Below are positions 17,641-25,730 of a DNA stretch of 64,000 bases, piece by piece; the first letter of the stretch is position 1; each line of letters begins with the position of its first letter. Made by a program: the position numbers and the translations under genes. The notes beneath the pieces were generated by a model. It worked only from the letters and a program-made list of their open reading frames with translations, was not told where the DNA came from and did not search any database. The stretch comes from Actinomycetes bacterium (lineage in GTDB: Bacteria; Actinomycetota; Acidimicrobiia; Acidimicrobiales; Ilumatobacteraceae): positions 80,732-144,731 of the forward strand of contig JAIXWJ010000074.1 in assembly GCA_027491335.1 (NCBI GenBank), written 5' to 3'.

Positions 17641-17646
17641 TACACT
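17641..17646 (+). promoter_or_regulatory. -10 hexamer TACACT, promoter of tig
   Basis: TACACT ends 9 nt before GTG 17656 and no Shine-Dalgarno lies between them. This is consistent with a leaderless or near-leaderless tig transcript. Confidence 0.5.
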
Positions 17647-17655
17647 CGGCTCCCT

Positions 17656-19071
17656 GTGAAGACGACAAGTGAAACCCTCGAGGGCAATCGCGTCAAGCTC
17701 TCCGTCGAAGTCGACGAGGCTGATTTTGCCCGTGACATCGATGCCGCATTCTCCAAGATCGCCCAGGAGGTGCGCCTGCCCGGCTTCCGTGCCGGCAAGG
17801 CCCCCCGCAAGGTTCTGGAGGCCCGAATCGGAATCGCCGCGGCCCGCGAGCAGGCGTTGCGCGACGGTGTGCCCCGCCATCTGGCCTCGGCGGTGCGCGA
17901 ACTGAACGTGGACATCATCGCCACGCCCGAGATCGAGATCACCGGCGGTCAGGAATTCGGTCCCGTGACCTTCGACGCAACCTGCGAGGTGCGTCCCGTG
18001 ATCACGGTTCCCGGTTACGGCGGACTCCGCGTGGAGGTTTCGGCCATCGAAGTGACCGATGCCGAAGTCGACGAAGTCGTCGACGCCGAGCGTCGTCGTC
18101 TGGGCAAGCTCACGACCGTCGACCGCGTGGCCGCGGTGGGCGACTACGTGGTGGTCGACCTCATCGGACGTCGCGATGGCGAGCCGGTGGCCGGATTGGC
18201 CGTCGACGAGTGGTCGTACGAGATCGGCAAGAAGTGGGTGGCCCCGTCGTTCGACGACCAGCTGGTGGGCAGCACCGCGGGAACGAAGTTGTCGTTCACC
18301 GACACCCCGTCGGGCACCGACACCCCGGCCGACTTCGAGGTGACGGTCACCGCGGTCCAAGAGTTGGTCATCGCCGAAGCCACCGATGCGTGGGTCGCCG
18401 AGAACATCGATGGGCACGACGCCGTCGAAGCGTGGCGCGACTCGGTGCGAACCCGTTTGTCGAACAACCGTCTGAACCAGGTGCGCAACAGCGTGGTGGA
18501 GAAGGTCACCGATGCCCTGGCGGCGTTGGTCGAGATCGACGCTCCCGAATCGATGGTGGCCGCCGACCTGCAGCGTCGCGTCGAGAACACCATTCGCCAG
18601 TTCCAGATGCAGGGCATCAACATCGATCAGTGGCTCCAGGCCACCGGTCAGGACGCGGCCTCGTTCGTCGAGGGCATTCGTCCGCAGAGCATCAAGGCCT
18701 GCAAGGTCGATTTGGCGTTGCGCGCGGTGGTGTTGGCCGAGGGACTCGAGGCCAGCGAGGACGACATCGAGCGTGAGTTCGAGGGCATGGCCGACCGCAG
18801 CAACGAGGCCGCCATCCGCCAGGCCGAAATGCAGGGCGGCGGCAAGAACAAGAAGATCCGTTTGTACTCGGCCGAGCAGGTGCGTGCGGCGTATCAGGCC
18901 AACGACGCCATCGTCGATCTGGCCGCCGAGATCGCCAAGTCGAAGGCCCTCGACTGGTTGATCCACCGAGTCGAGTACGTCGATCCCGCCGGCAACGTGC
19001 TCGATCGCGACACCGTGATCGGACATTCCGAGGCCGACCACCACAACCACGACCATTCTGATCACGACTGA
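17656..19071 (+). CDS. tig: Trigger factor
   Basis: A 471-aa ribosome-associated chaperone and peptidyl-prolyl isomerase. The N-terminal ribosome-binding domain contains [21 protein letters not shown], the signature loop. The FKBP-like PPIase part (about 150-245) begins [15 protein letters not shown] and the C-terminal chaperone arms follow. It starts at GTG 17656, just after a TACACT hexamer; the long in-frame extension upstream is not coding. The protein ends in a His/Asp-rich tail ([13 protein letters not shown]), which could bind metal. clpP follows after 10 nt, giving the tig-clpP-clpX order common in bacteria. Confidence 0.95.
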   Translation: MKTTSETLEGNRVKLSVEVDEADFARDIDAAFSKIAQEVRLPGFRAGKAPRKVLEARIGIAAAREQALRDGVPRHLASAVRELNVDIIATPEIEITGGQEFGPVTFDATCEVRPVITVPGYGGLRVEVSAIEVTDAEVDEVVDAERRRLGKLTTVDRVAAVGDYVVVDLIGRRDGEPVAGLAVDEWSYEIGKKWVAPSFDDQLVGSTAGTKLSFTDTPSGTDTPADFEVTVTAVQELVIAEATDAWVAENIDGHDAVEAWRDSVRTRLSNNRLNQVRNSVVEKVTDALAALVEIDAPESMVAADLQRRVENTIRQFQMQGINIDQWLQATGQDAASFVEGIRPQSIKACKVDLALRAVVLAEGLEASEDDIEREFEGMADRSNEAAIRQAEMQGGGKNKKIRLYSAEQVRAAYQANDAIVDLAAEIAKSKALDWLIHRVEYVDPAGNVLDRDTVIGHSEADHHNHDHSDHD

Positions 19072-19081
19072 CTGGACCATC

Positions 19082-19714
19082 ATGAACCTCGAGGCCTTCA
19101 ACTACTACGTGCCCACCGTGGTCGAGCAGACCAACCGTGGCGAGCGCGCCTACGACTTGTACAGCCGCTTGTTGAAGGAGAACATCCTCTTTCTCGGCAC
19201 GCCCATCGACGACACCATCGCGAACCTCGTTTGTGCGCAGTTGATCCACCTCGAGAGCGAGAATCCCGACAAGGACATCAACATCTACATCAACAGCCCC
19301 GGTGGAGACATCACGGCGCTGTTCGCGATCTACGACACGATGCAGTTCATCAAGAACGACATCGCCACCATCTGTCTCGGCCAGGCGGCCAGTGCCGCGG
19401 CCGTGCTTTTGGCGGCGGGCACCAAGGGCAAGCGCCTCGCGTTGCCGCACAGCCGTGTGCTGTTGCACCAGCCCTACGGTCAGGTGGGCTACGGCCAGGT
19501 GACCGACCTCGAGATCGCCGCCAAGGAGATCTTCCGCATGCGTGACATCCTCGAGGAGATCCTGGCCCAGCACACCGGCCAGCCGATCGAGCGCATTCAC
19601 GCCGACACCGATCGTGACTTCGTGATGGAAGCCAGCGAGGCTCTGGCCTACGGAATCATCGACGACGTCATTTCCTCGCGCACCGTCGTCGACCGCACCG
19701 GCCCCATCCGCTGA
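19082..19714 (+). CDS. clpP: ATP-dependent Clp protease proteolytic subunit
   Basis: A 210-aa serine protease of family S14. The catalytic Ser is in [14 protein letters not shown], His in LLHQPYG and Asp in DTDRDF. The usual AASMGA is AASAAA here, which leaves the Ser intact. Subunits assemble as barrel-shaped tetradecamers fed by ClpX or ClpC. It sits 10 nt after tig, probably in one transcript. Many actinobacteria carry a clpP1-clpP2 pair at this locus; only one copy is visible here, so a second copy would have to be elsewhere. Confidence 0.95.
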   Translation: MNLEAFNYYVPTVVEQTNRGERAYDLYSRLLKENILFLGTPIDDTIANLVCAQLIHLESENPDKDINIYINSPGGDITALFAIYDTMQFIKNDIATICLGQAASAAAVLLAAGTKGKRLALPHSRVLLHQPYGQVGYGQVTDLEIAAKEIFRMRDILEEILAQHTGQPIERIHADTDRDFVMEASEALAYGIIDDVISSRTVVDRTGPIR

Positions 19715-19753
19715 CCAGCGGTTCTCGCCGACCTTTCGGGAATCCTCAAGTCA

Positions 19754-19772
19754 CATCGGTATCCAACCGATG
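19754..19772. promoter_or_regulatory. Inverted repeat between clpP and clpX
   Basis: CATCGGT (19754-19760) and ACCGATG (19766-19772) form a perfect 7-bp inverted repeat with a 5-nt spacer, followed by a second partial copy (ATCGGTCGG). It could be a terminator for tig-clpP or an operator for clpX; sequence alone does not decide. Confidence 0.4.
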
Positions 19773-19817
19773 ATCGGTCGGTATGTGTAAGGCTGTCGAC
19801 CTGAAGGGAGGGCGATC

Positions 19818-21101
19818 GTGGCGAAATTCGGAGACACCGGAGAAATCCTGAAGTGCTCGTTCTGCGGAAAGTCGCAGAAGCAGGTCAAGAAACTGATCGC
19901 CGGTCCCGGCGTCTACATCTGCGACGAATGCATCGACCTGTGCAACGAGATCATCGAAGAAGAGGTCGGCGAGGCCGCCGATCTTCGGCTCGAAGAACTC
20001 CCCAAGCCGCGTGAGATCTGCTCGTTCCTCGACGAATACGTCGTCGGACAAGGACAGGCCAAGAAGGTTCTGGCCGTGGCGGTCTACAACCACTATCGCC
20101 GTCTGCAGTATCAGAAGGAGACCGGCGTCTCGCGTCGCGACGAGGTTGAACTGGCCAAGAGCAACATTCTCTTGTTGGGTCCCACCGGATGCGGAAAGAC
20201 ACACTTGGCTCAGACGTTGGCGCGCATGCTCAACGTTCCGTTCGCCATCGCCGACGCCACGGCTCTCACCGAGGCCGGCTACGTGGGCGAGGACGTGGAG
20301 AACATCCTGCTCAAGTTGATTCAGGCCGCGGACTTCGACGTGAAGAAGGCCGAGACCGGAATCATCTACATCGACGAGATCGACAAGATCGCCCGCAAGA
20401 GCGAGAACCCTTCCATCACGCGCGACGTGTCCGGCGAGGGCGTGCAGCAGGCGCTTCTCAAGATCCTCGAAGGAACGGTGGCTTCGGTTCCGCCGCAGGG
20501 TGGACGCAAGCATCCTCATCAGGAGTTCATCCAGATCGACACCACCAACGTGCTGTTCATCTGCGGTGGAGCGTTCGCCGGCCTCGACAAGATCATCGAA
20601 CAGCGCATCGGCCACAAGGGCGTCGGTTTTCATGCCACCGTGCGCAGCAAGGCCGAGAAGGACGCCGGTGATCTCTTCGCCCAGGTGCTGCCCGAGGATT
20701 TGTTGGCCTTCGGGCTCATCCCCGAGTTCGTGGGTCGTTTGCCCATGGTCGGCGCGGTGCACAACCTCGACAAGGCGGCGCTCGTGCAGATCCTGATCGA
20801 GCCCAAGAACGCGTTGGTGAAGCAGTTCCAGAAGTTCTTCGAGTTCGAGGACGTGGAACTGGAGTTGACGCCCGCGGCCCTCGATGCCATCGCCGAGCAG
20901 GCTCTCGAACGGGGAACCGGTGCTCGCGGCCTTCGCGCCATTCTCGAAGAGACGTTGCTCAACGTCATGTTCGACCTTCCCGGTCGTGCCGACGTGGCCA
21001 AGGTCGTCATCGACGAGGGTTCGGTGCGTCACAAGTCGGCGCCCGAGTTGGTGTTGCGCACCGCGACTCGAGCGGCGCGTCCGCGTCGCGCGGCCAGCTG
21101 A
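19818..21101 (+). CDS. clpX: ATP-dependent Clp protease ATP-binding subunit ClpX
   Basis: A 427-aa AAA+ unfoldase that delivers substrates to ClpP. The N-terminal zinc-binding domain has C13, C16, C35 and C38. Walker A is GPTGCGKT near residue 119, Walker B lies in [11 protein letters not shown], and the pore segment GYVGEDVE plus the sensor region IPEFVGRLP are present. GTG 19818 is preceded by a strong Shine-Dalgarno, GGGAGGG. The 103-bp gap after clpP holds an inverted repeat, so clpX may have its own control. Confidence 0.96.
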   Translation: MAKFGDTGEILKCSFCGKSQKQVKKLIAGPGVYICDECIDLCNEIIEEEVGEAADLRLEELPKPREICSFLDEYVVGQGQAKKVLAVAVYNHYRRLQYQKETGVSRRDEVELAKSNILLLGPTGCGKTHLAQTLARMLNVPFAIADATALTEAGYVGEDVENILLKLIQAADFDVKKAETGIIYIDEIDKIARKSENPSITRDVSGEGVQQALLKILEGTVASVPPQGGRKHPHQEFIQIDTTNVLFICGGAFAGLDKIIEQRIGHKGVGFHATVRSKAEKDAGDLFAQVLPEDLLAFGLIPEFVGRLPMVGAVHNLDKAALVQILIEPKNALVKQFQKFFEFEDVELELTPAALDAIAEQALERGTGARGLRAILEETLLNVMFDLPGRADVAKVVIDEGSVRHKSAPELVLRTATRAARPRRAAS

Positions 21102-21118
21102 CCTCCGATTCGATCGCC

Positions 21119-22414
21119 GTGTCGTACGAGCAAGCCCTAGCGTATCTCGACGATCGTGCCTCGTACCAAAAGACGGGGCGAATCGAGTCACCGTCGCTCG
21201 ACGTGATCACGCGACTGTGCGAGTTGATGGGCGATCCACAGCATTGTGCGCCCGTCGTGCACATCACCGGCACCAACGGCAAGGGCTCCACGGCTCAGAT
21301 GATCACGCGTCTGCTGATGGCGAGCGGGTTACGGGTGGGTACCTACACCAGCCCGCACCTCGAGCGAGTGAACGAACGCTTCACCATTGATGGTTCACCC
21401 ATTTCCGACGACGCGTTCGCCGAGCAGATCGCCGCGGTCTCCGACCTCGAGATGTTGTCCGGAATCCGGCCCGGTTACTTCGACATCTGCACCGCCGCCG
21501 CGTTCCGTTGGTTCGCCGACGAGGCGGTCGACGTCATGGTGATCGAGGTCGGGCTACTCGGTCGCTGGGACGCGACGAACGTGGTGAACGCTCAGGTGGC
21601 CGTCATCACCAACATCGGTCTGGATCACACCGAATTTGCCGGACCCACCAAGGCCGACGTGGCCCGCGAGAAGGCCGGCATCATCAAGTCCGGCAGTGCG
21701 GTGGTGTGCGGCGAGACCGCTCCCGAGATCGTGGATATCTTCGCCAATGCGGGTGGTGCGTCGTTGTTGGTTCGTGGCACCGACTTCGACGTCGACAGCA
21801 ATCAATTGGCGCTCGGTGGTCGACTCGTCTCATTGCGGACTCCCACCACTATCTACTCCGACGTGGTCGTTCCGCTTCATGGTCGTCACCAGGCCGACAA
21901 CGCGGCGGTGGCCATCACCGCGGTGGAGACGTTCTTCGCGCGACCTCTCGATCAAGAGATCATCGACGAGGCCATGGCATCCGTGCGCATGGCGGGTCGG
22001 TTCGAGGTGATGGGTCATCAACCATTGGTGATCATCGACGGTGCGCACAATCCCGCCGGCGCCGACGTGTGCGCGGCCGTTTTCTTCGAGGACTTCGACC
22101 CGGCCGGTCGTCGAGTTTTGGTGGTCGGATGCCTGAAGGGGCGCGACCCCGACGACATGCTGTCGGCGTTGCGGGCCGATGAGTTCGATCTCGTGGTGTG
22201 TTGTCCGGCCCCGTCGCCACGCGGGATGCCCGCCACCGACCTGGTGGAGGCCGCCCGGCGTGTGGGTTGCGACACCGTGGAGTCGGCGGTCTCGGTCGAG
22301 CGCGCCATCGACCGCGCGTTGAACGAGGCCGGCCCGGATGACGCGATTCTCGTGACCGGGTCGCTCTACGTGGTGGGTGCGGCCCGTCCCCACGTGGCCA
22401 AGGCCCTTCCCTGA
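21119..22414 (+). CDS. folC: Bifunctional dihydrofolate synthase/folylpolyglutamate synthase
   Basis: A 431-aa Mur-ligase-superfamily enzyme that adds glutamate to dihydropteroate and folates using ATP. The P-loop is TGTNGKGSTAQM. TSPHLERVNERF binds folate, and IDGAHNPAGADV lies in the C-terminal domain. It starts at GTG 21119, 17 nt after clpX, and likely belongs to the same transcript. Confidence 0.92.
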   Translation: MSYEQALAYLDDRASYQKTGRIESPSLDVITRLCELMGDPQHCAPVVHITGTNGKGSTAQMITRLLMASGLRVGTYTSPHLERVNERFTIDGSPISDDAFAEQIAAVSDLEMLSGIRPGYFDICTAAAFRWFADEAVDVMVIEVGLLGRWDATNVVNAQVAVITNIGLDHTEFAGPTKADVAREKAGIIKSGSAVVCGETAPEIVDIFANAGGASLLVRGTDFDVDSNQLALGGRLVSLRTPTTIYSDVVVPLHGRHQADNAAVAITAVETFFARPLDQEIIDEAMASVRMAGRFEVMGHQPLVIIDGAHNPAGADVCAAVFFEDFDPAGRRVLVVGCLKGRDPDDMLSALRADEFDLVVCCPAPSPRGMPATDLVEAARRVGCDTVESAVSVERAIDRALNEAGPDDAILVTGSLYVVGAARPHVAKALP

Positions 22415-22435
22415 GGGCGCAACGGGTGGCGCCGG

Positions 22436-22441
22436 TAGCCT
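22436..22441 (+). promoter_or_regulatory. -10 hexamer TAGCCT, leaderless-type promoter of ndk
   Basis: TAGCCT lies 6 nt before ATG 22448 and no Shine-Dalgarno is present. Confidence 0.5.
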
Positions 22442-22447
22442 GACCCC

Positions 22448-22858
22448 ATGTCTGATCGCACCCTCGTTCTTCTGAAGCCCGACACCGTCGAACGGGGCCT
22501 CGTCGGTTCCGTCTTGTCCCGTTTCGAGTCCAAGGGACTCACGCTGGTGGCCATGGAACTGCGTCGCCTCGACGCCGACACGTTGGCTCGTCACTACGAG
22601 GAGCACGTGGGCAAGGGCTTCTATGCCGATCTGGTGCAGTTCATGTCGCGGGGCCCCGTGGTGGCTCTCGTACTCGAGGGTCCGGAGAACACCTGGGAGG
22701 TCGTGCGCACGATGATGGGCGCCACGAACCCCAAGACGGCGGCTCCCGGCACGATTCGTGGCGATTTGGGCATCCTTTTCACCGAAAACCTGGTCCACGG
22801 CAGCGATTCATTGGAGTCGGCGGCCCGCGAGATCAGCATTTTCTTCCCCAATCTGTAA
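22448..22858 (+). CDS. ndk: Nucleoside diphosphate kinase
   Basis: A 136-aa enzyme that transfers the gamma phosphate from NTP to NDP through a phosphohistidine. The active-site His117 lies in NLVHGSDS. RTLVLLKPDTVERGLVG at the N-terminus carries the conserved Lys, and ATNPKTAAPGTIRGD contains the phosphate contacts. The residues before His are ENLV rather than RN-x-x, similar to other actinobacterial forms. It has its own TAGCCT promoter. A weak GC hairpin (22881-22886 with 22895-22900) follows before mreB. Confidence 0.95.
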   Translation: MSDRTLVLLKPDTVERGLVGSVLSRFESKGLTLVAMELRRLDADTLARHYEEHVGKGFYADLVQFMSRGPVVALVLEGPENTWEVVRTMMGATNPKTAAPGTIRGDLGILFTENLVHGSDSLESAAREISIFFPNL

Positions 22859-22942
22859 CATTTCGGGGATTCACCCGGTTCGCCGGCGCCGTTCCCGGCG
22901 TCGACACTCGACCCGGTCTCGACACCGTAGGAGGCTCAGGCC

Positions 22943-23974
22943 ATGGCCCGCAGTAACCCGCTGGCCCTCGGGCGCGACATAGCGATCGACCTCGGGACGG
23001 CCAACACCCTGATCTACGTGCGTGGACAGGGTGTGGTGCTGAACGAGCCCTCGGTGGTGGCCCTCGACGTGGCCGACGGCCGGCCGGTCGCGGTGGGAGA
23101 AGAGGCCAAGCGCATGATGGGCCGCACGCCCGGCCACATCCGAGCCGTGCGCCCCCTGAAGGACGGCGTCATCGCCGACTTCGAGGTCTGCGAGAAAATG
23201 CTTCGCTACTTCATCCAGCGGGTTCACAGCAGCCGTTGGAGCAAGCCGCGCATGGTGATCTGCGTGCCATCCGGAATCACGGGCGTCGAGCAACGCGCCG
23301 TCCAGGACGCCGCCGAGTACGCGGGAGCGCGCAAGCCGGTGCACATCATCGAAGAGCCCATGGCGGCCGCCATCGGTGCGGATCTGCCGGTGCACGAACC
23401 CAGCGGCAACATGATCGTCGACATCGGTGGCGGCACCACGGAAGTGGCCGTCATTTCGCTCGGCGGAATCGTCACGGCCCAGTCGTTGCGCGTCGCCGGC
23501 GACGAACTCGACGAAGCGGTGGTGGCGTTCCTCAAGAAGGAGTTCTCGCTCGCCGTTGGCGAGCGCACCGCCGAGGACATCAAGATCCAGATGGGATCGG
23601 CATGGCCGTTCGCCGAGGAGATGAAGGCCGAGATCCGTGGTCGCGACCTCATCAGCGGATTGCCGCGAACCATCACCTTGTCCACCGACCAGGTGCGTGA
23701 GGCGATCGCCGAACCCGTGGCGGCCATCGTCGACGCGGTGCGCACCACGCTCGACAAGACGCCGCCCGAACTGGCGGCCGACATCATGCACCAGGGAATC
23801 ACGATCACCGGCGGTGGTGCGTTGCTGGCCGGCATCGATCGGCGATTGGCCCACGAAACGGGAATGCCCATCAACATCGCTCCCGACCCGTTGTACTCGG
23901 TCGTCATCGGTTCGGGACGCGCGCTCGAGAACATCGAGATGATGGGCGGATTGCTCTCCCAGAGCGGCGACTAG
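22943..23974 (+). CDS. mreB: Rod shape-determining protein MreB
   Basis: A 343-aa actin-like filament protein that organises lateral wall synthesis. The phosphate-1 motif is DLGTANTLIYVRGQG, phosphate-2 is VDIGGGTTEVAVIS, and the adenosine motif is ITGGGALLAG. A perfect Shine-Dalgarno (TAGGAGG) precedes ATG 22943. It is first in mreB-mreC-mreD-mrdA-rodA. Presence of the full set implies a rod or elongating cell by this route rather than polar-only growth. Confidence 0.96.
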   Translation: MARSNPLALGRDIAIDLGTANTLIYVRGQGVVLNEPSVVALDVADGRPVAVGEEAKRMMGRTPGHIRAVRPLKDGVIADFEVCEKMLRYFIQRVHSSRWSKPRMVICVPSGITGVEQRAVQDAAEYAGARKPVHIIEEPMAAAIGADLPVHEPSGNMIVDIGGGTTEVAVISLGGIVTAQSLRVAGDELDEAVVAFLKKEFSLAVGERTAEDIKIQMGSAWPFAEEMKAEIRGRDLISGLPRTITLSTDQVREAIAEPVAAIVDAVRTTLDKTPPELAADIMHQGITITGGGALLAGIDRRLAHETGMPINIAPDPLYSVVIGSGRALENIEMMGGLLSQSGD

Positions 23975-23988
23975 GGGCGAGCGAACCG

Positions 23989-25143
23989 ATGCCGATCTAT
24001 TCGGTCAGCCGACGTCGAGCCGTGGCTCTGCTCGCCCTGACGTCGATTCTGTTGATCACGCTGGATCAGCAGGGCAACGGCATCGTCGGGGGAGCGCGCA
24101 ACGTCTTCGGATTCGTCTTCCATCCCGTGGAGGAGGCCACGCGCGTGGTCACCCGACCGATCCAGAATGCGTGGCGTGGTGTCACCAACTACGGCGAGTT
24201 GGAAGCGGAGAACGAGCGTCTGCGCGACCAGCTCGATCAGCAAGAGGGCGCGTTCATCGCCGCCTTGGCGATCGTGCGTGACGCACAGGAATTGCTGGCC
24301 CTCAACGGCATCGACAACCTCGCCGACGTCTCGTCGGTGACCGCCCAAGTGATCGGCGGATCGCCGTCCAACTTCTCGCAGACGGTGGAGATCAACCAGG
24401 GATCGGATCGGGGTCTGCAAGTGGGTATGGCCGTGGTCAACGCGGCCGGACTGGTGGGCAAGGTCACCCAGGTCTTCCCCAATCGATCGGTCGTGATGCT
24501 CACGAGCGATGTTCAGTACGCCATTCCGGTGCAGATCGTGAACCAGGGCGAGGACCCCGCCACGACGACCACCACCACGACGACATCGACCACGACGACA
24601 TCCACGTCCACATCGACCACGACCACGACCTCGACCACCACCACGGTGGCCCGTCCCGTGGCCAGCGTCGCGACCGGACCCACCGCTGTGACCACGGTTC
24701 CCGTGCCGTCGAGCACGACGACCACGACCGTGGATCTCAGCGGTGTCGACTTCGGTGCGTTGACGCCCCCACCATCGTCGGTGTCGGTGTCGACCATCGC
24801 ACCGGGCGAGACCACGCAGGCGCCCACCACCACGATCGACATCAACAATCTGCCCTCGGTGGAGACCGGCATCTTCCGTGGCCGCGGACCGGACAAGGCG
24901 CCGGTGGTGGAGTTCATCGATCAGAACGCTCGATTCGGCGAGGTTCGCGTGGGTGCGCTCGTCATCACCTCCGGAGGATCGAGCAGCTTGGCTCCTCGTG
25001 GCATCGTCGTCGGTCGGGTCATCAAGATCGTCGAGCGCACCGGCACGGCGGGAGCGGTTCTCGAGGTGCGCCTCACCGCTCGTCTCACCACGTTGAACTT
25101 CGTGCGCGTGTTGTTGTACCAGCCGGTGGTGTCGGGCGGATGA
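23989..25143 (+). CDS. mreC: Rod shape-determining protein MreC with Thr-rich insertion
   Basis: A 384-aa elongasome scaffold. A single membrane helix (about residues 11-25) is followed by a coiled coil (about 65-103, YGELEAENERLRDQLDQQ) and the beta-barrel domain. The first barrel half (118-185) and the second (about 303-380) are separated by about 104 residues that are nearly all Thr, Ser, Pro and Val, including an unbroken Thr/Ser run at 192-219. MreC is usually about 270-300 aa, so the insertion explains the excess length. The stop overlaps the mreD start. Confidence 0.92.
   Translation: MPIYSVSRRRAVALLALTSILLITLDQQGNGIVGGARNVFGFVFHPVEEATRVVTRPIQNAWRGVTNYGELEAENERLRDQLDQQEGAFIAALAIVRDAQELLALNGIDNLADVSSVTAQVIGGSPSNFSQTVEINQGSDRGLQVGMAVVNAAGLVGKVTQVFPNRSVVMLTSDVQYAIPVQIVNQGEDPATTTTTTTTSTTTTSTSTSTTTTTSTTTTVARPVASVATGPTAVTTVPVPSSTTTTTVDLSGVDFGALTPPPSSVSVSTIAPGETTQAPTTTIDINNLPSVETGIFRGRGPDKAPVVEFIDQNARFGEVRVGALVITSGGSSSLAPRGIVVGRVIKIVERTGTAGAVLEVRLTARLTTLNFVRVLLYQPVVSGG
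24559..24645 (+). repeat. ACG/ACC/TCG trinucleotide tract encoding Thr/Ser
   Basis: A low-complexity run of ACN and TCN codons encodes residues 191-219 of MreC. Because all units are triplets, length changes would keep the frame. Confidence 0.8.
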
Positions 25144-25676
25144 TCGATCTCGTCAATCGCCCGTTGGTACGGCTGCTGATGGTCGGTCTGCCCGCGCTCG
25201 CGTTGCAAACCACCTTGTTGTCCGAACTCACGCCGTTCGGCATCGTCATTCAGTTGCTGTTGTGCATGTCGATCGGAGCGGGGGTCGCGGCCGGACCCGA
25301 AGGCGGCGCGCTGGCCGGTTTCGTTCTCGGTCTGATGTTCGATTTCGTTCTCACGTCTCCGCTCGGTTTGTCCGCACTCGTCTACGGTCTCGCCGGATTC
25401 GTCGGAGGATTCGCATTTTCCGCGTCGTTGGCCAACCCGCGTTGGTTGAACGCGGTCACCTGTGCCGGTCTGTCCGCGATGGCCATGTTCGTTCAGCCCG
25501 TGGTGGCCAATTGGATCGGGGTCGAAGGGTGGATTTCGGCTCGTCTCGTGAAGGTGATGATCGTTGTGGCGATCTTCAACGGGATCGCGAGTTACGCGGT
25601 CGTGCCCGCGATGAGATGGTGCCTGGCGGTGCGGCGATCACAGCGTCTCGCACCTCCGTCGGAGGTGTTCCTGTGA
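25140..25676 (+). CDS. mreD: Rod shape-determining protein MreD
   Basis: A 178-aa polytopic membrane protein with about five helices, the usual size for MreD. Sequence conservation in this family is low, so the call rests on hydrophobic profile, length and position. The start overlaps the mreC stop (ATGA) and mrdA follows after 54 bp. Confidence 0.85.
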   Translation: MIDLVNRPLVRLLMVGLPALALQTTLLSELTPFGIVIQLLLCMSIGAGVAAGPEGGALAGFVLGLMFDFVLTSPLGLSALVYGLAGFVGGFAFSASLANPRWLNAVTCAGLSAMAMFVQPVVANWIGVEGWISARLVKVMIVVAIFNGIASYAVVPAMRWCLAVRRSQRLAPPSEVFL

Positions 25677-25730
25677 GCGTCGTGCGTCGGGTGAATTCCC
25701 CGAGCCACTCATCGATGGCAGGCTGTTCGC

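Noticed and set aside
24559..24645. Phase-variable on/off switch in mreC
   Set aside because: The tract consists of triplets, so slippage would change length without shifting the frame. mreC is also essential in many rods.
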